Below, in pieces: positions 1 to 7,921 of a stretch of 64,000 nucleotides of DNA. Position 1 is the stretch's first letter, and the number at the start of each line of letters is the position of its first letter. Source of the stretch: Myxococcus llanfairpwllgwyngyllgogerychwyrndrobwllllantysiliogogogochensis (GTDB taxonomy: Bacteria; Myxococcota; Myxococcia; Myxococcales; Myxococcaceae); the NCBI RefSeq assembly GCF_006636215.1, contig NZ_VIFM01000015.1:23416-87415 (forward strand), read 5' to 3'. The position numbers and the translations under genes are program-made. The notes under the pieces were generated by a model. That model made no database searches. It worked only from the letters and a program-made list of their open reading frames with translations, and was not told the DNA's origin.

Positions 1-2
1 GA

Positions 3-1390
3 GACATCCTCGGCATCCGCTTCTACAAGGGCACCGCCAACACCGGCACCCACGTGGGAAGTCTCTGGAGCGCCGCCGGCGTGCGCCTCGCCTTCGCCAC
101 CTTCACCGGTGAGACGGCCTCCGGCTGGCAGCAGGTGACGTTCTCCACGCCCGTGCGCATCAGCGCCGGCACCACGTACATCGCCTCGTACCACGCGCCC
201 GGCGGAGCCTACGGCTTCACCAGCGGAGGCCTGGCGTCGGCCGTGGACTCCCCTCCCCTGCACGCGCTCGCGAGCGGCACCAGCGGCGGCAACGGCGTCT
301 TCACCTACGGCGCCGCGGGCTCCTTCCCGACGAGCAGCTTCGGCAGCTCCAACTACTGGGTGGACGTCGTCTTCCGCCCCGCCGCCCCCGTCACCCTGTG
401 GCCCTCCACCGCCACGCCCGCCGTCGCCTCCGTCACCAATGACGCCCTCCCGGTGGAGCTGGGCATGAAGTTCAAGACGAACGTGAGTGGCAACGTGCTG
501 GGCGTGCGCTTCTACAAGGGCGCCGCCAACACCGGCACCCACGTGGGCAGCCTCTGGAGCGCCAACGGGCAGCGCCTGGCCTTCGCCACCTTCACCGCCG
601 AGACGGCCACCGGCTGGCAGCAGGTGACGTTCTCCACCCCCGTCGCCATCGCCGCCAACACCACCTACATCGCCTCGTACCACGCCCCTGTCGGCTCGTA
701 CGCGTTCGACAACGGCGGCCTCGCCAGCGGCCAGGACACCCCGCCCCTCTTCGCGCTGCCCGGCAGCACCAGCGGCGGCAACGGCGTCTACACCTACGGC
801 GCCGCGGGCTCCTTCCCCGTCAACAGCTTCGGCAACTCCAACTACTGGGTGGACGTCGTCTTCCAGGCCACCGGCGCGCAGCCCCCGACGCAGCCCCCGG
901 GCAACACCTTCCGCCTCTTCGCCGCCACGGCCACCCCCGGCACCGCCACCGCCAATGACACCGCCGCCATCGAAGTGGGCGTGAAGTTCCGCGCGGACGT
1001 GGACGGACAGGTGAAGGGCGTGCGCTTCTACAAGGGCAGCGGCAACAACGGCACCCACGTGGGCAACCTGTGGAGCGCCGCCGGTGCGCCCCTGGCCTCC
1101 GCCACCTTCACCAACGAGACGGCCGCGGGCTGGCAGGAGGTGACGTTCTCCACCCCCGTCGCCATCACCGCCGGCACCACCTACGTGGCGTCGTACTTCG
1201 CGCCGCTCGGTGGCTACTCGTTCGACAACAACGGCCTCACCGCCGGCGTGGACGCCCCTCCGCTGCACGCCCTGCCCGGGGCCACGACGGCCGGCGGCAA
1301 CGGCGTCTTCGTCTATGGCTCCACGTCCACGTTCCCCAACGGCAGCTACCAGAACTCCAACTACTGGGTGGACGTCGTCTTCGAGTCCAA
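3..1390 (+). repeat. Three tandem DUF4082-encoding repeats
   Basis: Three long in-frame repeats, beginning near 3, 394 and 904, are highly similar at DNA level (shared strings such as ctggcagcaggtgacgttct at about 124 and 615, and actactgggtggacgtcgtc at 352, 841 and 1361). They are separated by short Pro/Thr-rich linkers (QPPTQPPG before the third). The copies are a likely substrate for recombination that changes copy number; more copies may lie upstream of the window. Confidence 0.8.
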
Positions 1391-3170
1391 TGGGCCGCCG
1401 CCCCGTCCGGGCGTCCACGGCGCGGGCCCGGTGCTCGTGGCCACCTCCCCCGGCAACCCCTTCACCGACTACCTGCGCGAAATCCTGGAGGCCGAGGGCA
1501 TCGCCGCCTTCGCCACCACCGACGCCGGCAACATCGGCGTCTCCGTCTCCCTCAATGACTACAAGGTGCTGGTGCTCGGAGAGCAGACGCTGAGCGCGGC
1601 CCAGGTGACGCTCGTCACCAACTGGGTCACCGCCGGTGGCAGCCTCGTCGCCCTGCGGCCCGCGGCGAACCTCCAGTCCCTGCTCGGCCTCAATGCCTCT
1701 CAAGGCACGCAGGCCAATGGCTACATCCTGGTCAACGCCACCCAGGCGCCGGGCACGGGCATCACCGCGGAGACGATGCAGTACCACGGCCTCGCCGACC
1801 TGCGGACCGTGGTGGCTGGCACGCGCACCGTCGCCACGCTGTACGCGGATGCCACCAACGCGACGGCGTACACCGCCGTCAGCCAGCGCACCGTGGGCAC
1901 CGGCACCGCCACCGCCTTCATGTATGACCTGGCGAAGTCCGTCATCTACACCCGCCAGGGCAACCCCGCCTGGCAGGGACAGAACCGGGACGGCTCCTCC
2001 ATTGGTCCGGGCGCGCGCGCCAGCGACATGTTCTACGGCAACGCGTCCTTCGACCCGCAGCTGGACTGGGTGAACCTGGGCAAGGTCCAGATTCCCCAGG
2101 CGGACGAGCAGCAGCGCCTGCTCGCCAACGTGCTGCACCAGACGAGCACCACGCCGCTGCCGCGCCTCTGGTACTTCCCCCGCTCCAAGAAGGCCGTCGT
2201 GGTGATGACGGGCGACGGACACCCGGGCGGCGCCTCCACCCAGCGCTGGAACCAGTACCTCGCCGACAGCACGTCCGGGTGCAGCGTGGACGACTGGGAG
2301 TGCATCCGCGGCACCATCTACGACTACGTGGGCGGACTGAGCACCACCCAGGCCAACGGCTACGTGGCGCAGGGCTTCGAGTACGCGCTGCACATCAACA
2401 CCGGCTGCGCGGACTACACGGCCAACACCCTGAACCCGAACTTCTTCACCCCGCAGCTGGCGAGCTTCGCGTCCGCCTTCCCCGCCGTCCCCGCGCCCGT
2501 CACCAATCGCACGCACTGCATCGCGTTCAGCGACTGGTCCACCCAGCCCAAGGTGTCGCGCCTGCACGGCATCCGCATGGACACCAACTACTACTACTGG
2601 CCGGAATACTGGGTGCAGGACCGCCCGGGCATGTTCACCGGCTCCGGCCTGGCCATGCGCTTCGCGGACCTGGACGGCACCCCGCTGGACGTCTACCAGC
2701 TCGCCACGCAGATGACTGACGAGTCCGGTCAGTCCTATCCGCTGCACATCGACACGCTGCTGGCCAACGCGCTGGGCACCAAGGGCTACTACGGCGCCTT
2801 CAACGCCAACATGCACGTCGACTCGCAGCCGTCGGCCGGCTCCTCCGGCTCGGCCGCCATCATCGCGTCCGCGAAGCGTGACGGCGTTCCGGTCATCACC
2901 GCGAAGCAACTGCTGGAGTGGCTCGATGCACGCGAGGCCACCCAGGTGTCCTCCCTGGCCTTCACCGGCACGGTGCTCACCTTCAACGTGACGAGCCCCG
3001 CGCGCAACCTGTCCCTCATGGTCCCCACCCGCACCACGACGGGCCGCACGCTGCTGTCCGTCACCCGCGCGGGCTCCGCCGTGACGACGGTGACGCGCAC
3101 CATCAAGGGCGTGGACTTCGCCTTCGTCGACGGCGCCCTGGCCGGCACCTACACCGCCACCTACAACTGA
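3..3170 (+). CDS. DUF4082 repeat surface protein (5' truncated)
   Basis: The reading frame is open from the first bases of the window, so the N-terminus, and any signal peptide, lies upstream; 1055 residues are visible. Residues 1-450 are three tandem DUF4082 modules of about 150 residues, each with the pattern VRFYKG..NTGTHVG.LWS, TGWQQVTFSTPV, TYIASYHAP and SNYWVDVVF. The rest looks like an amidotransferase-like fold (about 460-560: PVLVATSPGNPFTDYL, then LNDYKVLVLGE and TAGGSLVAL) followed by a region with KKAVVVMTGDGHPGG and a His-rich stretch (YALHINTGC) that could be a polysaccharide-deacetylase-like domain; this second assignment is inference. DUF4082 is usually found in exported carbohydrate-active or adhesive proteins. 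It ends in a beta-rich tail. A strong hairpin follows 35 nt after the stop. Confidence 0.8.
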   Translation, partial: DILGIRFYKGTANTGTHVGSLWSAAGVRLAFATFTGETASGWQQVTFSTPVRISAGTTYIASYHAPGGAYGFTSGGLASAVDSPPLHALASGTSGGNGVFTYGAAGSFPTSSFGSSNYWVDVVFRPAAPVTLWPSTATPAVASVTNDALPVELGMKFKTNVSGNVLGVRFYKGAANTGTHVGSLWSANGQRLAFATFTAETATGWQQVTFSTPVAIAANTTYIASYHAPVGSYAFDNGGLASGQDTPPLFALPGSTSGGNGVYTYGAAGSFPVNSFGNSNYWVDVVFQATGAQPPTQPPGNTFRLFAATATPGTATANDTAAIEVGVKFRADVDGQVKGVRFYKGSGNNGTHVGNLWSAAGAPLASATFTNETAAGWQEVTFSTPVAITAGTTYVASYFAPLGGYSFDNNGLTAGVDAPPLHALPGATTAGGNGVFVYGSTSTFPNGSYQNSNYWVDVVFESNGPPPRPGVHGAGPVLVATSPGNPFTDYLREILEAEGIAAFATTDAGNIGVSVSLNDYKVLVLGEQTLSAAQVTLVTNWVTAGGSLVALRPAANLQSLLGLNASQGTQANGYILVNATQAPGTGITAETMQYHGLADLRTVVAGTRTVATLYADATNATAYTAVSQRTVGTGTATAFMYDLAKSVIYTRQGNPAWQGQNRDGSSIGPGARASDMFYGNASFDPQLDWVNLGKVQIPQADEQQRLLANVLHQTSTTPLPRLWYFPRSKKAVVVMTGDGHPGGASTQRWNQYLADSTSGCSVDDWECIRGTIYDYVGGLSTTQANGYVAQGFEYALHINTGCADYTANTLNPNFFTPQLASFASAFPAVPAPVTNRTHCIAFSDWSTQPKVSRLHGIRMDTNYYYWPEYWVQDRPGMFTGSGLAMRFADLDGTPLDVYQLATQMTDESGQSYPLHIDTLLANALGTKGYYGAFNANMHVDSQPSAGSSGSAAIIASAKRDGVPVITAKQLLEWLDAREATQVSSLAFTGTVLTFNVTSPARNLSLMVPTRTTTGRTLLSVTRAGSAVTTVTRTIKGVDFAFVDGALAGTYTATYN

Positions 3171-3204
3171 GTCACTCGCGCCCCCACCAGGCGCGTCATC
3201 GTGC

Positions 3205-3245
3205 GGGGCCCGACGCAGTGCATGCGCGTCGGGCCCCGTTTCATT
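3205..3245 (+). terminator. Rho-independent-like terminator
   Basis: A perfect 12-bp GC-rich stem (ggggcccgacgc at 3205-3216, pairing with gcgtcgggcccc at 3226-3237) with a 9-nt loop is followed by gtttcatttc. It sits 35 nt after the stop of the DUF4082 protein and before the next plus-strand gene. Confidence 0.75.
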
Positions 3246-3376
3246 TCACCTCCGATGAAACCTGGGAGGTCCTGCCTTTGACATGGGGTGCCTTGTGTCG
3301 GATGGCCCGCAGCCTCTATGACGCGCCACCGGTCAGGCGCCCTGCTGGCCGCCCCCGAACAAGGACTCCACACCCC

Positions 3377-4048
3377 ATGCTCAAGAAGATTCTCATTGGC
3401 CTCGCCGCCCTGCTGCTCATCCTGGCGGGCATCATCGCCACGCGCCCCTCGGAGTTCACCGTGCAGCGCACGGCGACGCTGCCGGCGAGCCCGGACATCG
3501 TCTTCGCGCAGGTGAATGACTTCCACCTGTGGGCCGCGTGGTCTCCGTGGGAGCGGTTGGACCCGAACATGACGCGGACGCACTCCGGCGCGGCGTCGGG
3601 CGTTGGCGCCATCTATGGGTGGACGGGCAATGACGACGTGGGCGAGGGTCGGATGACCATCGAGGAGAGCAAGCCCAACGAACTGGCCCGCATCAAGCTG
3701 GAGTTCATCAAGCCCTTCGCCGCCACCAGCATCACCACCTTCGCCTTCAAGCCCGTGGAGGGCGGCACCGAGGTCGTCTGGAGCATGACGGGCACCAACG
3801 GCTTCATCGCCAAGGCGATGTGCATGGTCATGGACATGGACGCGATGGTGGGCAAGGACTTCGAGTCGGGCTTCGCGAATCTCAAGACGGTGGTGGAGGC
3901 GGAGACGAAGAAGCGCGCCGAGGCCGAGGCCGCGCGCGTGGCCGCCGCGAAGGCGGAGGCGGAGAAGGCCGCCGCCGAGCTCGCCGCCGCCGCCGAGGCC
4001 GCCGCCGCCGCGGGCACGCAGCCCGTCGTCGCGCAGCCCACGCCGTAG
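3377..4048 (+). CDS. Membrane-anchored SRPBCC (START-like) family protein
   Basis: 223 residues. A single N-terminal hydrophobic segment (LIGLAALLLILAGIIA, about residues 5-20) should anchor or export it. Residues 25-175 match the SRPBCC/polyketide-cyclase type ligand-binding fold (VQRTATLPASPDIVFAQV, the WAAWSPWE motif, and a closing helix MVMDMDAMVGKDFESGFANL). The last 45 residues are an Ala/Glu/Lys-rich helical tail ending in a short Pro/Val tail, unusual for the family. The ATG at 3377 is chosen because the hydrophobic segment begins right after it; the frame stays open upstream but reads as non-protein. Ligand unknown. Confidence 0.8.
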   Translation: MLKKILIGLAALLLILAGIIATRPSEFTVQRTATLPASPDIVFAQVNDFHLWAAWSPWERLDPNMTRTHSGAASGVGAIYGWTGNDDVGEGRMTIEESKPNELARIKLEFIKPFAATSITTFAFKPVEGGTEVVWSMTGTNGFIAKAMCMVMDMDAMVGKDFESGFANLKTVVEAETKKRAEAEAARVAAAKAEAEKAAAELAAAAEAAAAAGTQPVVAQPTP

Positions 4049-4293
4049 TCGCCTCCCAGCACGACGGCCGTCTTCCCGACGCCCCTGTGTCGTGGTCCCC
4101 CCGGGTCCACGCGCGGGGGCGTCCTCGCGTGGGCCGCATGCAGTGTCGACCGCTGACACCTCCGAGGACCCGACCTGGCGGGTGGTGAACGCTCGCTCCC
4201 TTCGATGGAGCCTCTCTTTCCCTGGCACACGACGGCGGGCGTAGACCGCGAGCGCGCCAGTTCCCGGCGCGTTTCCTTCCCCTGGGAGCCCTC

Positions 4294-6432
4294 ATGCCGC
4301 CGCGCAAGACTCCGTCGAAGCCGAACCCTCCGCCCCCCAGCAAGAACGAGCAACTGGAGGCATACCGCGCACGCCAGGAAGACACGGTGCTGACGACGGA
4401 CCAGGGCATCCGCATCTCGGACACGGACAACTCGCTGAAGGCGGGCCTGCGCGGCCCCACGCTCCTGGAGGACTTCCACTTCCGCGAGAAGATGACCCGC
4501 TTCGACCACGAGCGAATCCCCGAGCGCGCCGTCCACGCGCGCGGCGCGGGCGCCCATGGATACTTCCAGGTCTACGAGTCCCTGGAGCGCTATACCCAGG
4601 CGCGCTTCCTCACCGACCCCAGCCTGCGCACGCCCGTCTTCGTGCGCTTCTCCACCGTGGGAGGCTCACGCGGCTCGGCGGACACCGTGCGCGACGTGCG
4701 CGGCTTCGCCACCAAGTTCTACACGCCCGAGGGCAACTACGACCTGGTGGGCAACAACATGCCCGTCTTCTTCATCCAGGACGGCATCAAGTTCCCCGAC
4801 TTCGTCCACTCGGTGAAGCCGGAGCCGCACAACGAGATTCCGCAGGCGTCCTCGGCGCACGACTCGCTGTGGGACTTCGTCTCGTTGGTGCCGGAGACGG
4901 CGCACATGGTGATGTGGCTCATGTCGGACCGGGCCATTCCGCGCGGCTTCCGGCACATGGAAGGCTTTGGCGTCCACACCTACCGACTGGTCAACGCCAA
5001 GGGCAAGGCCACGCTGGTGAAGTTCCATTGGAAGCCCGTGCTGGGCACGCACTCGCTCGTCTGGGACGAGGCGCAGAAGGTGTCCGGCAAGGACCCGGAT
5101 TTCCACCGCCGAGACTTGTGGGATGCGATTGAGCAGGGGAACTTCCCCGAGTACGAGCTGGGCATCCAGCTGGTTCCGGAAGGCGACGAGCTGAAGTATG
5201 GCTTTGACCTGCTGGACGCGACGAAGCTCCTGCCCGAGGAGCTGGTGCCCGTGCAGAAGGTCGGCAAGCTGGTGCTGGACCGCAACCCGGACAACTTCTT
5301 CGCGGAGACGGAGCAGGTGGCCTTCTGCGTGGCCAACATCGTCCCGGGCATCGACTTCACCAATGACCCGCTGCTCCAGGCGCGAATCTTCTCCTACCTG
5401 GACACGCAGTTGACGCGCCTGGGCGGTCCCAACTTCGCGGAGCTGCCCATCAACAAGCCCGTCTGCCCGGTGAACAACCACCAGCAGGATGGCTTCGGCC
5501 GGCAGACCATCAACACCAGCCGGGCCAACTACCACCCCAACTCCCTGGGCGGCGGCTGCCCGATGCTGGCCGACCCCAAGTCGGCCTTCGTCCACCGGCA
5601 GGAGCGCGTGGAGGGGCACAAGATTCGCGCGCGCAGCGGCAGCTTCGGGGACCACTTCAGCCAGGCCACGCTCTTCTTCAACAGCCTGTCGAAGCCGGAG
5701 CGCGAGCACCTCATCTCCGCGGTCGAGTTCGAGGTGAGCAAGGTGGAGCGCGCGGAGATTCGCGAGCGCGTGGTGAACCAGATTCTGGTGAACATCGACC
5801 GGCAGATGGCCGAGCGGGTGGCTCGCGCGGTGGGTGTCGCCCCACCGAAGCCACCCAAGGCCTCGGACGCGTCGGCGGGCAAGCCCGCGCCCAGGCTGAA
5901 GGCGTCCCCGGCGCTCAGCATGGAGAACACACCGCACGACTCCATCAAGACGCGCAAGGTGGCGGTGCTCGTCGCGGATGGCTTCGCGGGCAAGGAGCTG
6001 TCCCAGGTGCGCAAGACGCTGGAGGGGCTGGGCGCCCTGGTCGAAATCGTGGGCCCCACGCTCGCCCCGGTCTCCAGCGCGGACGGGAGCAAGGAGACGC
6101 CGGTGAAGACGTTCCAGAACACGTCGTCCGTGCTCTTCGACGCCGTCTATGTCCCCGGCGGAGACAAGAGCGTGACGGCGCTGAAGAAGCTGCCGCTCGC
6201 GGTGGACTTCGTGCGCGAGGCCTACGTCCACTGCAAGGCGCTGGCGCTGTCCGGCGCGGCCACCACGCTGCTGGACGCGGCGGGCCTGTCGCAGCCCATG
6301 GCCAAGGGACTGGATGACTCGATGGGCGTCGTGCGCAGCGCCAGGAACGAGACGCGAGGCTTCGGGCAGATGTTCGCCAAGGCCATCGCCGCGCACCGGC
6401 ACTGGGTGCGTGAGGCGCCGCCCCCGGCGTAG
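4294..6432 (+). CDS. katE: Large-subunit (clade 2) catalase, HPII type
   Basis: 712 residues, the usual length of heme catalases that carry an extra C-terminal DJ-1/PfpI-like flavodoxin domain. It converts hydrogen peroxide to water and oxygen in the cytoplasm. Visible landmarks: the distal His in [18 protein letters not shown] (about 80), the distal Asn region [12 protein letters not shown] (about 150), the proximal heme ligand in RIFSYLDTQ (about 370), and the C-terminal domain from about 545 ([16 protein letters not shown], then [12 protein letters not shown] and [10 protein letters not shown]). An Ala/Pro/Lys-rich linker joins the two. Start ATG 4294 follows GGGAG. It converges with the minus-strand gene 2 nt downstream, leaving no room for a conventional terminator between them. 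Confidence 0.96.
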   Translation: MPPRKTPSKPNPPPPSKNEQLEAYRARQEDTVLTTDQGIRISDTDNSLKAGLRGPTLLEDFHFREKMTRFDHERIPERAVHARGAGAHGYFQVYESLERYTQARFLTDPSLRTPVFVRFSTVGGSRGSADTVRDVRGFATKFYTPEGNYDLVGNNMPVFFIQDGIKFPDFVHSVKPEPHNEIPQASSAHDSLWDFVSLVPETAHMVMWLMSDRAIPRGFRHMEGFGVHTYRLVNAKGKATLVKFHWKPVLGTHSLVWDEAQKVSGKDPDFHRRDLWDAIEQGNFPEYELGIQLVPEGDELKYGFDLLDATKLLPEELVPVQKVGKLVLDRNPDNFFAETEQVAFCVANIVPGIDFTNDPLLQARIFSYLDTQLTRLGGPNFAELPINKPVCPVNNHQQDGFGRQTINTSRANYHPNSLGGGCPMLADPKSAFVHRQERVEGHKIRARSGSFGDHFSQATLFFNSLSKPEREHLISAVEFEVSKVERAEIRERVVNQILVNIDRQMAERVARAVGVAPPKPPKASDASAGKPAPRLKASPALSMENTPHDSIKTRKVAVLVADGFAGKELSQVRKTLEGLGALVEIVGPTLAPVSSADGSKETPVKTFQNTSSVLFDAVYVPGGDKSVTALKKLPLAVDFVREAYVHCKALALSGAATTLLDAAGLSQPMAKGLDDSMGVVRSARNETRGFGQMFAKAIAAHRHWVREAPPPA

Positions 6433-6434
6433 CG

Positions 6435-7874
6435 TCAGCCGGGCGTGCGTCCCACGAAGAGGCCCAGCGCGAAGGCCGCCCCCATGAGGAGCAGCACCAG
6501 AATCATGGGGACGCCGCCTCGCGACTGGGCCTTCACGGCCATCGCCGCCTGTCCCACGCCGACCTGCTCCTCGGGGACGATGAGGCGGACCTTCATGACC
6601 GCCTTGACGAGCACGTCCTCCACGTCATGGAGGAAGCGCTCGTACTCCTCGGGCGCAAGCTCCAGGGGCTCGCCGTGGTGGGACTCGTAGCGCTTCGCCA
6701 CGCCCTCGAAGCTGCGCAGCTGGGCCTCGCGCTTCGACACGTCCACCCAGCCGCACACGACGGACGGGCCGGAGCCCTTGCGCGGAACCAGGGAGATGGA
6801 CTGGCGGGCCAGCTTGCCGCCCGCGGTGCTCGGGCCCTCGGGGTCGTCGATGCGCAGCACGCGATGCGGCCCGCGCCCATACATCTTCTTCGCCAGGGCG
6901 TCGCGCAGCTGCTCCGCGAGCAGGGCGGAGTGGTTTGCGAACATTGTCCGCAGCGCGGGGCCTTCCTCCGCGGCGGCGACCACCTTGCCAGCGGCCGGCT
7001 CAAGTGGACTGAGGCGCACCACGCCCGCCGTGAGGCCTTGTGAGGGCGGCTTTTCGCCCCCCTTCGACAGCCAGCCCGTTGCCTTCGCGGCGGGGGGGGG
7101 CTTTGACGGCGAGGCCCTGAGCATCGGAGGCGCGGGTGGGCGCAGCTCCGTGGCGGGAGCCGCCGGGGATCCACTTCCTCGAATCTCGGTGGCGAAGGGC
7201 GGCAGCGCATCGTCGCCCCGACCCTCGCCCGTGGTGAAGAGCTGGTATTCCTCGTCGTTGCCACCGTGCACGCCCGTGGCCGAGGTGTCCTCGTCGTCGT
7301 CCGCAGCGGAGACCTCGGGTCCCCGTCCGCGTGCGCCCGTGGCGCTCCTGCCGGTTCCTCGCGCTTCGGTGAGGATGGCCTCCTGGCCTCGGCCACCGCC
7401 CCGTGCGTCCGACGCTCCACTTGCCGCGCCCCTGCCGGTTCCTCGCGCTTCGGTGAGGATGGACTCCTGACCTCGGCCCCCCCGCGACTCCGACGCACCG
7501 CCCGCCTGCGCCCGACTTCCCGCGCGTGCCTCCGTGAGGATGGCTTCCTGGCCCCGGCCTGCCCCGCGCGCTTCCGTCTGAATGACCTCCTGGCCTCGAC
7601 CACCCGCGCGTGGCTCGGAGGGGCGCGCGCCCGTGGCACGGCCACCGCGAGCCTCCGCGGCCTGGCCCTTGCGCACGTCGGTGATGATTTCCTCCTGCGC
7701 GTCGAGGGGGCCGATGCGCGTCTCGGGATGGGGCGGCTCCGGGGGCGCCAGACGCGTCTCCTCCGGGCGGTAGGACGACGGGATGTCCCGCGTCGCGTCC
7801 TCATCCTCCTCGGGCGCGATGCGCGTCTCCTCGCTCCGGCCGGGCCCACCGCCCCGCCTCTGTCCGTTCGCCAT
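6435..7874 (-). CDS. Repetitive, low-complexity protein with C-terminal membrane anchor
   Basis: 479 residues, no recognised family. The N-terminal half is low complexity and built from degenerate repeats of the form RGQEAILTEARGTGRG, at least four times (variants RGQESILTEAR, RGQEAILTEARAG, RGQEVIQTEARGA), preceded by ETRIAPEED/ETRLAPPEP segments. The C-terminal 180 residues look globular (HSALLAEQLRDALAKKMYG, then VVCGWVDVSKREAQLRSFEG). The last 20 residues are a hydrophobic helix (MILVLLLMGAAFALGLFVG), so it is probably tail-anchored with the bulk in the cytoplasm. ATG 7874 is preferred over the in-frame GTG at 7880 because GAGGA lies 6 nt upstream of it. Function unknown; the layout (disordered low-complexity stretch, globular part, TM) resembles myxobacterial signalling or FHA-partner proteins only in general terms. 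Confidence 0.75.
   Translation of the reverse strand: MANGQRRGGGPGRSEETRIAPEEDEDATRDIPSSYRPEETRLAPPEPPHPETRIGPLDAQEEIITDVRKGQAAEARGGRATGARPSEPRAGGRGQEVIQTEARGAGRGQEAILTEARAGSRAQAGGASESRGGRGQESILTEARGTGRGAASGASDARGGGRGQEAILTEARGTGRSATGARGRGPEVSAADDDEDTSATGVHGGNDEEYQLFTTGEGRGDDALPPFATEIRGSGSPAAPATELRPPAPPMLRASPSKPPPAAKATGWLSKGGEKPPSQGLTAGVVRLSPLEPAAGKVVAAAEEGPALRTMFANHSALLAEQLRDALAKKMYGRGPHRVLRIDDPEGPSTAGGKLARQSISLVPRKGSGPSVVCGWVDVSKREAQLRSFEGVAKRYESHHGEPLELAPEEYERFLHDVEDVLVKAVMKVRLIVPEEQVGVGQAAMAVKAQSRGGVPMILVLLLMGAAFALGLFVGRTPG
7348..7610. repeat. 84-nt degenerate tandem repeats within a CDS
   Basis: The sequence ctgccggttcctcgcgcttc occurs at 7348 and 7432, an 84-nt period, with continuing near-identity through gaggatgg and ctcctg; two further diverged copies follow near 7530 and 7570. 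They encode the RGQEAILTEARG units of the minus-strand gene. Confidence 0.7.
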
Positions 7875-7921
7875 GGCCACTCCTCGTCCCGCCGAGGATA
7901 GCCCGGCCCGCGCCCGTTGGG

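Noticed and set aside
4078..4123. Hairpin gacgcccc/ggggcgtc after the SRPBCC gene
   Set aside because: Loop of 30 nt and no T-run; too weak to call a terminator.
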